Assembly (NCBI RefSeq): GCF_902167145.1
Contig: NC_050101.1
Span: forward strand, 113,427,789 to 113,491,788
Length of the DNA stretch: 64,000 nt
Source of the DNA: Zea mays
Taxonomy: Eukaryota > Streptophyta > Magnoliopsida > Poales > Poaceae
Reading direction: 5' to 3'
The translations under genes were made by a program, and so were the position numbers. The notes below the pieces were generated by a model. It was not told the origin of the DNA. It ran no database searches and saw only the letters and a list, made by a program, of their open reading frames with translations. Positions 10,598 to 22,548 of this stretch are shown here, piece after piece (position 1 is the first letter of the stretch; every line of letters starts with the position of its first letter).

Positions 10598-13500
10598 ATG
10601 GCTGACCGGGTGACCATTGTCTCACCGCGCGACCCATGGCCTTTCTCCACAGTCACGACGGATGACCTGGAGGACCTCGTTGCTGAGGGTTTACTTTGCC
10701 CTCTCTCTGATGAGAGGCAGCCGGAGTGGATTCCCCCCCGAGCGGAGCCGCCCCATCCCCGCCGCCGGGGTACGTCGTGAGCTTCGTCTCCTTCCACGAG
10801 CGGGGATTCGGTGTGCTGGCAAGCCGCTTCATGCGGGCGATCCTGCATAACTATGGGGTGGAGTTGCATAACCTCAGCCCCAACTCCATCTCGCAAGCCG
10901 CCATCTTCGTAGCGGTGTGCGAAGGATACTTGGGGATCGACCCCCACTGGGACTTGTGGACTCATTTCTTCTCCGTTGAGCTTTTTGCTTCGCCGACGGG
11001 GGAGAGAAGGGTCCGTGCGGCAGTGCAAGCCGGCGGCTGCATCCTCCAGCTGAGGCAGTCATGGGCGTCTCAGTATATTCCTGTCGTCCTTGCGTCCTCG
11101 AATAAAGGGTGGCAGCGCCGGTGGTTCTACCTCCGGAATGACGACGAGATGCTCCCGCCGTTTTCTCAGTGTGTGGTCACCGTCGCCGCCGATGCTTGGC
11201 GCTACGGGACCCCGCACGACAGACAGAAGAATCTCGAGCCCCTTCTCAAGGCCCTGGAGGCGTTGCGGAAAGGAGGGCTCACCACCGCGGGAGTGATTGC
11301 CGCCATTCATCGCCGGAGGGTGCTTCCCTTGGCGGAGCGGTGGTTGCCGCTTTGGGAGATGACGCCAGAGGCTGACTTGGAGGGCTCGCGGATGTCCTCG
11401 GATCCCCTTCCCATCGACGTTCTCCACGGGCGGGTGGTCGTCGCGTTGGGAAAACCGGACGCCAGCGCCTTCTCCCAGCCCTTGATGCGCCCCGACCGCG
11501 GGTGTGTGACCCTGGTGAGTGTCCGCTCCTTTTTTCTCCTTGCGTCGGATTGCCCTTGGTCCTTACGGTCGAGACTTTTCATCTGTCTCCAGGAGGTAGG
11601 GTGTCACAAGCCTTCCCGGCCACGGGTCCCGGAGTACACGGTGGACCGAGCAGCGCGGCGGGTTGCCGCGGAGGAGAAGAAGAAGAAGAAGGACGTGAAG
11701 AAGGCTCGGGCCCGCGAGCGGACGCGGGCCCGAGACGCCTTGGAAAAGCTCCATCGTCAGCAGGAGAGGGATGGACTCCCGAGGGAGCCGTCGCCGGAAA
11801 CGCCTGACAACGACGACGATGATGAAGACGATGACGAGGATGACGACATGGCTGCCCGCCTTGGCCTCAGCCCGGGTTTGAGGCTAGGCCGGGAGTCGTC
11901 AAGCTAGCCCCCGAGCGGGCTGGCGCCGTCAGTTCCCAGGGTCGGGACGCCGAGGTCTCGGCCCGAAGAGCGGGGGCAGACCGAGGGGGTACTCGACCCC
12001 TCGGCTGGGAAAGTTGAGGTGACCCCGGGGAGTCAGGCCGAGGCGCCTGTTCCCCGAGAGCCGTCGCCCATGCCGGCAGCGCAGGAGAGCGACCCTCAAG
12101 TCGCCGTGGCAGCGCCTGGGCAGTCCGTCTCCCGGGCGCCCGAGGCGCCCAAGGCGAGGATGGTACCGAAGCTGGCGGCGAGGCGGACCTCGGCGGTACC
12201 TTCGGGGGTCGAGATCCGAGAGACCTCTCCTCAGGGACGGTTGATCATGGCCCGGAGCGGGTAAGTACCTTAGAATGTCTTCGTCCTGGCTCCTCATTTG
12301 TATGTCCCGACCGCGACTTTCCTTTCCTCCTCAGCAAGCGAAGCCATGGCCTGACCGATCTGGCTCCCCGGAAAGTCCTCAAGATGGCGTCGGCTTCCGC
12401 AGCCGGTGCCGCGTCGGGCCTCGCCGTTCAGCTGACCTTCTCGCAAGGCGCTCCACAGCGGGGGGCTCAGGCGGCACCAGTCGCCGTGGAGCGAGTTCCC
12501 GAGGCCAGCTCTTCTGTCGAGGTGGCCGTCGCGCTGGGGGAGGCGGCTGGCACGGACGTGGCCTCGGGCCCACCGGACATGCCGCCGGCGCTGGCGCCAG
12601 CTGCTGCTGAGGCCGCTGCCGTCCCGGTCGGGGAGCGACCTGTCGTCGCCGACGCTGAGATGGCCGAGGCGTCGGCGCTCGGTGCCTCGGAGGAGGGGGG
12701 CGTGGAAACGCGATCTGTCCCGCCGAGCGGCAGCCTTGTCCCTGCGCGGCGGAGCTCCAAGAGGCGGCGCCAGTTGCTCCGGTTCCGAACCCGTGAGGCT
12801 TCGGATCCCTTCTTCGTTCTTGACGATGAGCGGGAGGAGCAGTCTTGGGACGAGCTCCGCGAGTGTGCCGAAGCAACGGTGGGGTCGCTCCGGTCATCCT
12901 TGGAGGTCTTTTGCAGGGACGTCCCCAAGATCCTCCAGGTAATGATTTCAGGCATACCTTTTTTGTGACCAAGGCATCCTTTGTGACTCCCCGTTCCCTT
13001 CCCTCAGGATCTGACGGATCTGAGCGCCGCCAAGTCGTCGTTCATCCACCACGAGGTCGATATCTGGGGCTCGCTGTGATCCCTGAGGACCTCGCTCGCT
13101 GGGGCTACTACGAGCCTCTCCTAGCAGGGCGCCGAGGTGGCGGACCTTCGGTTGCTCTGCGCCGATCTGAGAGCAGAGGCGGCAGCGGCACACGCAGAGG
13201 TGCAGCAACGGAAGTCGGAGTTCGACCAAGTCATCGATGAGCGAGATCAATCTCGGGGCCGGGCTGCCGAGGCCGAAAGCCGGGCCGGAGCCCTTGCAGC
13301 AGACCTAGCCGTAGCCCAGGCCGCATCCTCAGAGCAGCGTGCCCGAGCCGGAGGTATGTCCTGGCTGTCTTCGGTTTTCGTTTCAGCTTGTTTCCTCCAC
13401 TTGTGTTTGAGGCCTTGCGCTCTGGCTGTTCGCAGAGCTCGAGTCTGCCCTTGATGACTCCACCAGGGCGCTTGCCCAGGCGGCCGAGCAGAGGGAGGCC

Positions 13501-13959
13501 GACCACACGGCCATGTCCGAGGCCATCTCGGACTTCTGCCGGGTCTTTGGCTTCGGCGACGTCCCCTCAGGAAGCTCCCCTCAAAGTCGCCTGCAGGCCT
13601 TGGGTGACCACGTGCGCGGTAGACTCCGCGAGGCGCTACACCACGGCGTCAGGCGGGCCTTCGCCGTGCTTGCTTCCCACTACGTCGTGGATCTGGAATG
13701 AGTCAGCGAGGGGTATTGCCTCCCTGACAAAGATGAAGCCGCCCTGGCTGAAGTCCAGAGGCTCGACGCGGCCGCCGCGGGCCCGGGCACAGTGCTGGCG
13801 ACCACCTTCGAGGCAGAGATTCTCCCGCCTGCCCCGTCGTCCGAAGCCGGGGTGCCGAAGGCGGGGACGAAGCCGAAGGCGCGACTCCTTCCCCGGGCGA
13901 CGCCTAACTCTGCCGGAGCAGTTTCCTTTGAATGCACATGTGTCTTTTGCGGCCGCTGA
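10598..13959 (+). pseudogene. Antisense gene of the minus-strand element, PF04195-like, broken
   Basis: Opposite in strand to gag-pol. The start MADRVTIVSP is followed by a conserved globular domain (FHERGFGV...; LSPNSISQAAIFVAVCEGYL; WFYLRND) of the family known as putative gypsy-type transposon, then a Lys/Arg- and acid-rich stretch, a Ser/Ala/Pro-rich part and a coiled coil (about 13137-13340). GT-AG introns can be placed at 11515-11592, 12261-12334, 12939-13007 and near 13353-13436. Three lesions break it: loss of one base in the C run near 10731-10737, TAG at 11905-11907 and TGA at 13699-13701; reading continues in frame after the two stops, to a terminal TGA at 13957-13959. No function is proven for the family. 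It might modulate the element or bind nucleic acid, but this is inference. Confidence 0.8.
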
Positions 13960-14354
13960 GGCCCAAACACTTTATTATCGTAGCATAAAGTCGTGCCCCT
14001 TTTCCTTTTATTTTCCGTGTCCGGCCCCGTTCGTTAGTAGCAGGGTGGCTTGCCCAAGTAGGAGTCATTTTTCGTGGTAGATGGCGAGTGAGGTATCTGT
14101 AACCCAGAGGCGTAGGAGTCCCTCAGCTCGGTCAGCCTTGCCACATACATGCACCTGCGTTTGCTTCTTGGGGTTCTGCTACCGACATGGCCGAGGGAAC
14201 GCGGAAGCCTTTTTGGATTGAAAATTTTGACGCAGAGGGGGTTCCCCTCTTTTAGCCCCCGAGGGAGGGTCGGGCTTTGTCGAGGAAAGGCTGACCCTTC
14301 CTTGATGACTAAACTTTGCGTGGGAACGAGGTATACGAACAACTTGAAAGCATC
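13960..14354. other. Spacer between convergent antisense gene and pol
   Basis: About 395 bases between the end of the plus-strand antisense gene and the end of minus-strand pol. No gene is seen. Transcripts from both sides would converge here and could overlap. Confidence 0.6.
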
Positions 14355-15897
14355 TTAAGGGTAGAAGCGACATAGCTGTTGGATGTTCCAAGCGTTGCTG
14401 TAGACCTCGCTTTGACTGTTGGCCAGCTTGTATGTTCCGGGCTTCAGAACTTTGGCGATGACGAACGGCCCTTCCCAGGGAGGCGTGAGCTTGTGCCTCC
14501 CTCGGGCGTCTTATCGCAGCCGAAGCACCAGGTCGCCCACCTGGAGGTCTCGGGACCGAACCCCTCGGGCGTAGTAGCGTCGCAGGGACTGCTGGTACCG
14601 CGCCGAGTGTAGTAAGGCCATGTCCCGAGCCTCTTCCAGCTGGTCCAGCGAGTCTTCTCGATTAGCTTGGTTGCTTTGGTCGGCGTAGGCCCTCGTCCTC
14701 GGGGAACCGTATTCTAAGTCTGTGGGCAAGATGGCCTCGGCCCCATAGACTAGAAAGAATGGCGTGAAGCCTGTGGCTCAGCTCGGCTCAGCGTTGTCCT
14801 CAGACTCCAGACCACCGAGGGGAGTTCCTTCATCCATCGCTTGCCGAACTTGTTGAGGTCGTTGTAGGTACGGGTTCTGCCAGTTTCGATTAGGCGCGAC
14901 CCCACTTCGCTCCTCCTCGATGCGCAGTGTCTCACCCTCAGGGGCCGAGGGTGCCTCGGGCTGAGCCGAGGGTGCCTCGGGTTGGGCCGAGGGCGCCTCG
15001 GGCCGAGCCGGGGGTACCTCGGACTGAGCCGAGGGTACCTCGGATTGAGCCGAGGGTGCCTCAGGCTCGGGCGTGTCGTCGGTCTTGACAGAGGGTTGAT
15101 GCAGGTCCCGGGAGAAGACGTCCGGGGGAACCGTTGTTCACCTCGAGGCTATTTTAGCCAGCTCGTCCGCAGTCTCGTTGTAGTGTCGGGCGATGTGGTT
15201 GAGCTCGGGCCCATAGAACTTGTCTTCCAGGCGCCGAACCTCATCGCAGTAGGCTTCCATCTTCGGGTCGCGGCAGTGGGAGTTCTTCATGACTTGGTCA
15301 ATGACGAGCTGCGAGTCGCCGCGAGCGTCGAGGCGTCGGACTCCTAGCTCGATGGCGATGCGCAAACCGTTGACCAGAGCCTCATACTCAGCCACATTGT
15401 TGGACGCCGGGAAATGGAGGCGTAGCACGTAGCGTAGGTGCTTTCCGAGGGGCGAGATGAAGAGCAGGCCTGCGTCTGCTTCTGTCTTCATCAGCGACCC
15501 ATCGAAGAACATGGTCCAGAGTTCTGTTTGGATCGGAGCTGTTGGGAGTTGTGTTGACCCATTCAGCCACGAAGTTCGCCAACACCTGGGACTTGATGGC
15601 CTTCCGAGGGGCGAACGAGATCGTTTCACCCATGATTTCCACCGCCCACTTTGCAATTCTACCCGAGGCCTCTCAGCATTGGATGATCTCCCCCAGGGGG
15701 AAGGATGACACCACAGTTACCGGATGAGACTCGAAGTAGTGTCGCAGCTTCCGCCGCGTCAGGATCACCGCGTATAGCAGCTTCTGAACTTGTGGGTAGC
15801 GGATCTTGGTCTCGGACAGTACCTCGCTGATGAAGTAGACTGGCCTCTGGACGGGCAATGCATGCCCCTCTTCTCGTCTCTCAACCACAATCGCGGC
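14355..15897 (-). pseudogene. C-terminal pol remnant: RNase H parts and truncated integrase
   Basis: The downstream half of pol, cut off from RT by the nested element. In order on the minus strand: rest of the RT-linked RNase H (VERREEGHALPVQRPVYFIS, to about 15690), a second RNase H-like domain (FDGSLM, NNVAEYEALVNGL, GDSQLV; about 15560-15140), a linker of seven-residue repeats (15068-14940), then only the last part of integrase (KFGKRWMKELPSVVWSLRTT) and the C-terminal module (YQQSLRRYYARG, GDLVLRLR, PPWEGPF, RFYP). The HHCC finger and the DDE catalytic core are missing: only about 200 bases separate the second RNase H from the integrase tail where roughly 1 kb is usual. An in-frame TAA lies at 14511-14513, and there are frame changes. 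It is not functional. Confidence 0.85.
14940..15068 (-). repeat. Six 21-base repeats in the pol linker
   Basis: GCCGAGGGTGCCTCGGGCTGA-type units are repeated six times. Read on the minus strand each gives seven residues of the form (Q/R)PEAPSA, between the second RNase H and integrase. The reading frame is kept across units, so this was a genuine, length-variable protein linker. Confidence 0.8.
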
Positions 15898-16538
15898 TGT
15901 TGGGGGCCTTCGGCTTCCGAAGGTCCTCAAAAACAGGATTTAACAGTATTTCTGGAGTATAGTGTGTGAACAGGTATCTTCGGACTCAAGTCAGCATCAC
16001 AGCAGACCAGAATAATACGAAGGTTGATACAGCGCCGAAGGTGTGAGCAGGAAAGCTTCGGCGTGGCAGCAAAAAATGAAACCGACTTAAAGATGAAAAG
16101 GCTATTCAGACCTCGATAGATTACTATAGAATTATTATCAAATGTAAAGGGCATAAATGTAATTTTGCATAGGCTGTGTCCTGTGCCTATAAATAGGTGA
16201 ACAGTACCCCCGTACTGTTCACGCGGATTTGGCATTCACTTTTGCGTCACGCTTTTACTTTCATCTCCTTCAAGTTGAAGGTATATTTGTAATTTGACGT
16301 CACTTCTGTTTATACATGATAATAATATATAATTGTTTATGTTATCCTTTATATTTCTTATAATTCATCCTTCGTCACTGTGTAATGAATTTATGAAGGT
16401 ATATCCTTCATAACCTTCGTCCGGAAATCATTATATCCTAAGGGGAATAATGCTTCGAAGGACGAAGGGCTTAACCGATTAACATTTTTTATGTTGCCTT
16501 GTTCTTAACTCATAGCATCTGAGAACAAGTCCCCAACA
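15898..16538 (+). repeat. 5' LTR of the gag-only element
   Basis: Starts TGTTGGGGGCCTTCGGCTTC and ends AGAACAAGTCCCCAACA. It contains a TATA box, CCTATAAATAGG, at 16186-16197. Compared with the 3' LTR, only GGCGTGGC versus GGTGTGAC near 16061 differs. Confidence 0.97.
16186..16197 (+). promoter_or_regulatory. TATA box of the gag-only element
   Basis: CCTATAAATAGG within the LTR, followed 12 bases later by GTACCCCCGTACTGTTCAC. The same motif occurs in the 3' LTR at about 22849. Confidence 0.7.
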
Positions 16539-16560
16539 TTGGCGCCCACCTCCGGTGAAC
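16539..16560 (+). promoter_or_regulatory. Primer-binding site
   Basis: TTGGCGCCCACCTCCGGTG directly follows the LTR end. TGGCGCC is a common start for plant primer-binding sites; I did not assign the tRNA. Confidence 0.6.
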
Positions 16561-16614
16561 TCACTTCCACTCTTTTGAGTTTTTGAACACCTTCGGCGAT
16601 CATAAACCTTCGCT

Positions 16615-18132
16615 ATGGCGCCGAAGAAAGCTTCAGCAACTGGGGCTGCAGCTCTGCAACCGCTGGACCACAATCAGGAGACTGTCTCCCTTCGGGAGGC
16701 CTGAAGCCAGAAAAGGAAGGCTGTTAGCCCGACACCGCCAGAGGATGAGATAGACCAAGAAATTAGAGACATGGAGATACTTCATCAACAGGTGCAGAGG
16801 AAGAAGGAAAAGATGGCCAGGCTAGCTGAACTGCAAAGACAGATAGACGAAGCCTCTGAAGAAGTTTGTCATCTTACTCAGGATGAGCAACACCGAAGAC
16901 CTCAACACCAAGACTTTCATCAGGAGGGTTTTCTCAACGAAGATGACTGGTATGACAATTTCCAGCATGGAAATTTTGTTTTTGATGATGCTTCTCCTCT
17001 GTCCGCTGAGCTGCAGGCTACACCTTGGCCTCTATCCTACAAGCCGCCTCAGCTTCCCATATTCGATGGTCATTCAGACCCGAAGCAGTTTTTGATGAGT
17101 TACGAAGCAACAGTATCTTCGTATGGTGGCAATGCTGCAGTCATGGCCAAATCTTTCGTTATGGCCGTCAGAAGTGTTGCTCAAACCTGGTATTCCTCCC
17201 TTCGACCAGGAACGATTACCTCATGGCAAAAGCTGAAGGACATGTTGTTAACCAGCTTCCAAGGGTTTCAGACGAAGCCGATCACTGCTCAGGCCCTGTT
17301 CCAGTGCACACAGGATCACGAAGAATACCTTCAGGCGTATGTCCGGAGGTTCTTGCGTTTGAGGGCACAGGCGCCAACGGTGCCCAACGAAATTGTTATT
17401 GAGGCCATGATCAAGGGACTTCGGCCTGGACCTTCAGCTCAGTACTTTGCTAGGAAGCCTCCTCAAACTTTGGAGAAGCTGCTTCAGAAGATGGACGAGT
17501 ATATCCGTGCTGACAATGATTTTCGCCAAAGAAGGGAGGAGGCTTTCAGGTTTTCTGAAATGACCAGGGGCTTCGGAGGGAGGTTCTATCCGAGGCACGT
17601 TAGATCAATTCATAACTCTACCCAAAATGATGATAGAGGGAGCCAGCAACAAAGGCCACAGTGTTCCTCACAAGCTTCGGGGCAACAGCAAGGCTCTTTC
17701 CGACCACCAGCTCCGAGAGGCAGAGGCGCCAGGGGCTTCGGCGGAAGATTTGGTGATCAACCAAGAAGAATCTTTTGCTTATTCTGTGGTGAAAACAAGG
17801 GCCATACTACCAGGATGTGCCATGTTACCATCCAGAAGCAAAAGGAGATAGCCGAAGCTGCAGCACAACAAGCTCAGCCGAAGCAGGTCATGCATACTGC
17901 TTCGTACCATTCGCCTTACATCCCAGAATATGTAGGCAACCACCCTGCAGTTTCTGTTGCTTCGGCGAGTCAACCTCAAGCTTCCTGGCAACAGCCTCCG
18001 CCTCCACCACCGCTGCAACAAGGACAACAGCCAGAAGGGGGCCAATATGCTCCACATCAAAGGGACTTCAGAGAACAATCCGAAGCTCGCACAGTCAATA
18101 GCACTGTGCCAGAGTCGAAGCATATCTATTGA
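16615..18132 (+). CDS. gag: Gag (capsid-nucleocapsid) with an early in-frame stop
   Basis: Gag forms the particle that packages the element RNA. The likely original start is the ATG at 16615 (MAPKKASATG), but an in-frame TGA follows 29 codons later at 16702-16704, apparently a CGA-to-TGA change. The frame is then open from 16705, with an ATG at 16771 giving a 453-residue product. That product has a coiled coil at the start (residues 1-35), the capsid domain of the Retrotrans_gag type at about 85-240 (WYSSLRPGTI, MLLTSFQGFQ, YVRRFLRLRAQ), a Gly/Arg-rich stretch and one zinc knuckle, CLFCGENKGHTTRMC, with spacing CX2CX5HX4C, then a Gln/Pro-rich tail. No pol follows. Start at the second ATG or readthrough would restore most of Gag. 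Confidence 0.85.
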
Positions 18133-19029
18133 CAAATATCCTACCTCGACAGCAGTCTTTTCCATTCAGTTTTATTTTCTGTGTAGTAAAGGACACTTTT
18201 TAAATTTCAAGTAATAAGTTTTGTTGTCTGCCGCAAGGAAAACATATCTTCTACACAGGCTTAAGTTGTCAAATCTTGAGAATTTGCAATAGCAAAGAGG
18301 ACCTTCGGATAATTAATTTACAATAGACACGGTATGAATTCTACGAAGCAATAAAAAGTCGTTCTAAAAAGAACGCAGTGTAAGTTTTTTGCTCCAAAGA
18401 CGTTCCTAAGGGAATGCAGAGCTTACAGCGAAAAGTCAACGCTGATTCCGCCGAAAGTAAAAGGCGAAGAAGCTCTAAAGACGTTCCTAAGGGAATGCAG
18501 AGCTTACAGCGAAAAGTCAACGCTGATTCCGCCGAAAGTAAAAGGCGAAGAAGCTCCAAAGACGTTCCTAAGGGAATGCAGAGCTTACAGCGAAAAGTCA
18601 ACGCTGATACAAAAAAGATTATGTATTTTATTGCAGGGATGTGTGTGTGAAGCTTCGGAACGAATACCTTTTTCTCATGGCATAACATCATCACATCATT
18701 TTGCATAGCATAAGCATCATACATCATTCTGCATAAGGCATAAAGAAGGGGATACAATATTGATTTTCGGAATGCAGCTTCGGAAAATTTTTTCACGAAG
18801 TTTGGATGATCTTCATCAGAACACTGGGTATTGTTGCGATAAATGAAAATTCTTCTTCACGAAGCATGAAAAGAAGGGAAGGTGTTTTTTTTTCGCCAAA
18901 GACTCAAAAACGGTATATATGTAAGATTTCATGCATCGTAAAGAATTAAATCATAAAAAACAAGTTTATTACATTCAAGGTTACAAGATATTACACATAT
19001 TACATTTCAGAAGTTTTTTACAGTGGCAC
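18133..19029. other. Spacer between convergent gag and antisense gene
   Basis: About 900 bases, holding the 81-base array and AT-rich DNA. No further gene is seen. It presumably carries 3' ends for both genes. Confidence 0.7.
18390..18610. repeat. Three 81-base tandem repeats downstream of gag
   Basis: GACGTTCCTAAGGGAATGCA recurs at 18399, 18480 and 18561, a period of 81. Copies are nearly identical (TCTAAAGAC versus TCCAAAGAC). Short frames through the array on both strands are by-products of the 27-codon period. The array lies between the ends of gag and the antisense gene. Confidence 0.92.
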
Positions 19030-22000
19030 TCAGTCTTCTCTAAGTACTACTTCTGCAGCTTCGTTCAGGAGTCGATCGACAACTTGATCCATGATAGCTT
19101 CAGCCATCTTTTTAATTTCATCGTCATCTTTCGGGGAAGGACCCGGAGACGCTTTAGTAGGATCTGAAGGAGGACAGGATATGACTACATTGCTATTACA
19201 AGTTGCGAACGAAGTTAAAAATTAAAAATTACAACATAATAGAAACCACTAGTTAATACCTATTTGCCCTTCGGGCTCTGCGCTCTTCTCAGCAGCCTCT
19301 GCTACTCTTCTAGCGTCATGAATGCCCTTTTCGCTTCTTTGGATAATTTCTCGGGCCATTTCTCGGCCACCGTTGTCCCAGATATCGGTGAAAAATTTTC
19401 CACCGACCATGCTAGCTTCGGCCGTAAGATCCTTTGCATCTTCGGAGAGTAGGGAGGCTTCGGATCGCGCCAAAATCTTTACATGTTCACAGCCCTTTTT
19501 CTCCAAAATGGTAGCAATTCCCCTAGCACCCGAAAAAGCACATATATCTCCGCGGCTATTTAAAATTTCTTCGAAGGCCTCAGCTTCGTGGCTAATCCAT
19601 TCAATAGGGCCTTCGGGGTTGCCTCTCGTAAAGTTTTCTTCACTTGAAAATGCGCCAACACTGGCGAAGCTAGCTTTCAACTTCTTTACACACTCCATAG
19701 ATTTATTATAACATTTTTTCTTGGACGAACGAAGCTCTTCAACAGTTCCCTCTAAATGATTTGCCCATTGGTCGCTAATTTCTCGTTTTGTTTCTTCAAG
19801 CATACGTTCCTCTTTGGCTCTGGCCAGTTGTCTTCGAAGATCTTCGATTTCAAGTTTCTGAGCTTCAGCTTGATTTTTGAAGGTAGCTTCGTTTTCTTTT
19901 ATCCTATTTATCAATGAGTGTAATATTTTATCTTTTTCGAGACCTTCGTTCCTCAGTTCAATTACTTCGGAACGAAGGTTGCTCAGGGCTATAGCACACC
20001 CTTCGTCTTCAGCATCCTTCTGTGCCCTGAGGGCATTGCTAAGTATCAGGCCCTGCAAAGAGAAATATGTGTGCGTCAATAGATTTAAACAAACGAAAAA
20101 TTTTGGTTTCAACAAAAAATACAAAGATCCCATTTGTTGCACCTTTAAGCTATTATAGGCCAGGCTGTCGGCCAGATCATTCTTCGACAGCACCGAGAGC
20201 CCGTCTTCTAATGTTGGAAATCCGAAGCTCTTGCTCATCTCCCGACAGACAGAAATCTCCTTGCTGTCAGGGAGACAATACAAAAAGTCTTCTTCTCCAC
20301 TGCCATTGAATATTAACGCCCCCTTTGGATACTTCAATTTTTGGGCGTAGCGCTGGGCCTCTTGCTCTTCTTTTTCTGATAGTTTTTTCCCCGAAGCATG
20401 ACGAACAATATAATCATAGACTTTGGAGGATGCTTCGAGGGCAATGACACCGATTTCTTCAACAAAAGTTGGTTCTGTTATTTTTTCTTCCTCAGTTTCC
20501 AAGGATTTTATCTTCGTGGGCTCTGAGGACCCAGCTTCGGCTTCAGTTTCTTGCTCTGGAGCTTTAGTATCAGGAATTTCAGTTGATGCTTCAGGAATGG
20601 CAGCAGTCTTCTTCGGAGGTGTGCTTGAAGATTTAATTGCTTCCAGTACATCTAGCACATTAGCCATTCTCTTTCTTTTCGGAGTCACTGCTGGCACTTT
20701 TTGATTTTTTACGGTCTCAACATTTGCTGCAGGACTCAAAACTTCTGATGTTTTTTCTTCAGTTGGTTTTTTCACTTCTTCCATTTTTTCTGTGGATGGC
20801 GCTTCGGCCATCTTTTTGGTTTCTGGTAGCAAAATCTTCGGTTCTTCCAATTCTATCCTCTTTGGCGCTTCGGCCATTTCTGCGATTTCTGGCAGCAAGG
20901 TTGGTTTGGTTGGCTTTTCAGCCTCGGTGGCCGAAGAAGTTTCTCCGATAAACTCAGGCACCGAAGTTGGTTCAATATAGCGCGGCCGGTATGTGAGGAC
21001 CTTTATCCTCTTTCTTTTCGGTTCTGGCTCGCTGGGAGCAATTGCAGTTTCTTCTTTCGCAGAGGTTGTGTTTTTTCTTTTCTGCCCTCGAATGGGATAG
21101 CGATAGTCAGGGTAGACAAACCCGATTGCATCAAACACCCGATTCAGCCTCTTCTTTTTTCGGCCTCCGAAGGCTGCTGACAGTGCAGTATCTTCGGCCT
21201 TCGAATAAGCCCCAAGCAGTTCATCACTTAAATTTTCAATACTTTTTAACCAGTCGTCATCTGGCTCAACGAATTTATCTCCGAACTTAAAAGTGTACTT
21301 CAGCCTGATAAGTCCACCTTCGTCGGCCTCTTTTATGGTTTCTTGCGGCATTTCCCATTTCTCCGCGAGCGGCCATACCCTGAAGGCAATATGCTCTTGT
21401 ACTAAATCTCTCGTCCCAATAAAAGAACAGATAACGCCGAAGGCTCTCTGGCATTCTTCGGCAGCTTCATTCATTTCAACCTTCGGCCTCCGAAGGCCGA
21501 AGCTTTGCCAGATAGGGCGCATAATTATACCTTTGATATCTTCTCGTGCTTTCAGATCATTTTTCACATAAAACCATTCTGTCATCCAGTCGTCGGGCCA
21601 TCTCTTCCGAAAGGTTGGCACAGGACAGCTTGACCCAGACCGAGAAACAAAATTGTAGCAGCCAAAGTTATTGTGATATTGTTCCTTACCCCAAGGTTTT
21701 GTCTCGTATGATAATTCGTGTATATTGCAGAAGCTTTTCGCATCAGGTTCCAGACCTTGGCTTCTCACGGCCCATACGAAGATATTCAGCCTTATAATTG
21801 CTTCGGGGGTAAGTTGATGAAGATAGATTTCAAACATTTTTAGCACCTCCATGACGAAGCTGCTCAAGGGAAATCGCAGCCCAGCTTTCAAAAAGCTTCG
21901 GTACACTACGACTTCATTCTCTTCAGGGTGTGGGCAAGTCTTCTCCCCTTCGTCGGCCCTCACTACGGACAAATCCCGGAAATACCTTCCTCTCATGTTA

Positions 22001-22254
22001 ACAAGATGATTTTCTTTGATAATTGATTTGCCGAAGACCGCATGGCTTGGTCGCCAAGGGCGATCTTCGGAGTCTTCGCCACCACTGTCCACATCATAAC
22101 TGTCGCTGTCACCAGTATCTTCAGACAAACCTTCCAGAATCTCATTGGTGATTTTTTCTGTATTCATCTTCGACATCGCTATAAGAAACCCCAAGTTCTT
22201 CTCTTCGTCGAGACTCAGCTTCATCTCAGCAGCAGCTTTCTTCTCTTCAGACAT
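19030..22254 (-). CDS. Intact three-exon antisense gene, PF04195-like
   Basis: On the strand opposite to gag. Predicted exons are 22254-20143, 20052-19260 and 19184-19030, with GT-AG introns 20142-20053 (90 bases) and 19259-19185 (75 bases). Joined, they give about 1020 residues without a stop, ending VVLRED. The first 300 or so residues hold an acidic N-terminus and the globular domain shared with the other two antisense genes (RFPLSSFVMEVLKMFEIYLH; AIIRLNIFVW; DDWMTEWFYVKNDL). Then come basic clusters that may be nuclear signals (KRKRIK near 400), a long Pro/Glu/Lys-rich region, and a coiled coil (about 740-850). A TATA box lies 145 bases upstream. The first intron is a multiple of three, so the unspliced frame stays open too. 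The family has no proven function; an intact copy in a young element suggests it may matter for transposition. Confidence 0.8.
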
Positions 22255-22395
22255 CTTCGGAAACGCTAAAAAACTGTTTTCAAAGCCGAAGCTTTAAAAC
22301 TAAACGCTCAGCAAATTTTAGTGCGCAAGAGCTAAAAATTGAGTGAGCGGGAGCAGATGGCAAGAGAGCGTGCCAAATGAGTTTGCAGTATGACT

Positions 22396-22404
22396 GTATT
22401 TATA
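22396..22404 (-). promoter_or_regulatory. TATA box of the intact antisense gene
   Basis: GCGTATAAATACAG on the minus strand, about 145 bases upstream of the ATG at 22252-22254. It lies inside the element, separate from the LTR promoter. Confidence 0.65.
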
Positions 22405-22548
22405 CGCCCAGTGCGTTGAAAATTGAAAGACCCCACTTGTCAGAGAATGTTGCTATTCTAGCAAAGGGAAGGTGTTTTTTCGGACCTTCGGCGTAAAGCC
22501 TTCGTCCATGTCGCAATCTAAATTTATTATTTTAAACAAATTAATATT

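Noticed and set aside
13008..13140. Exact exon joins of the antisense gene at 13070-13130
   Set aside because: The splice that would join IWGSL to GAEVADLRLL does not follow a clean GT-AG pattern in this copy, so I left exon borders there undefined.
15927..16235. 102-residue minus-strand frame repeated at 22590-22898
   Set aside because: LTR sequence of the gag-only element; no evidence of translation.
18414..18796. Repeat-containing frames on plus and minus strands
   Set aside because: By-products of the 81-base tandem repeat.
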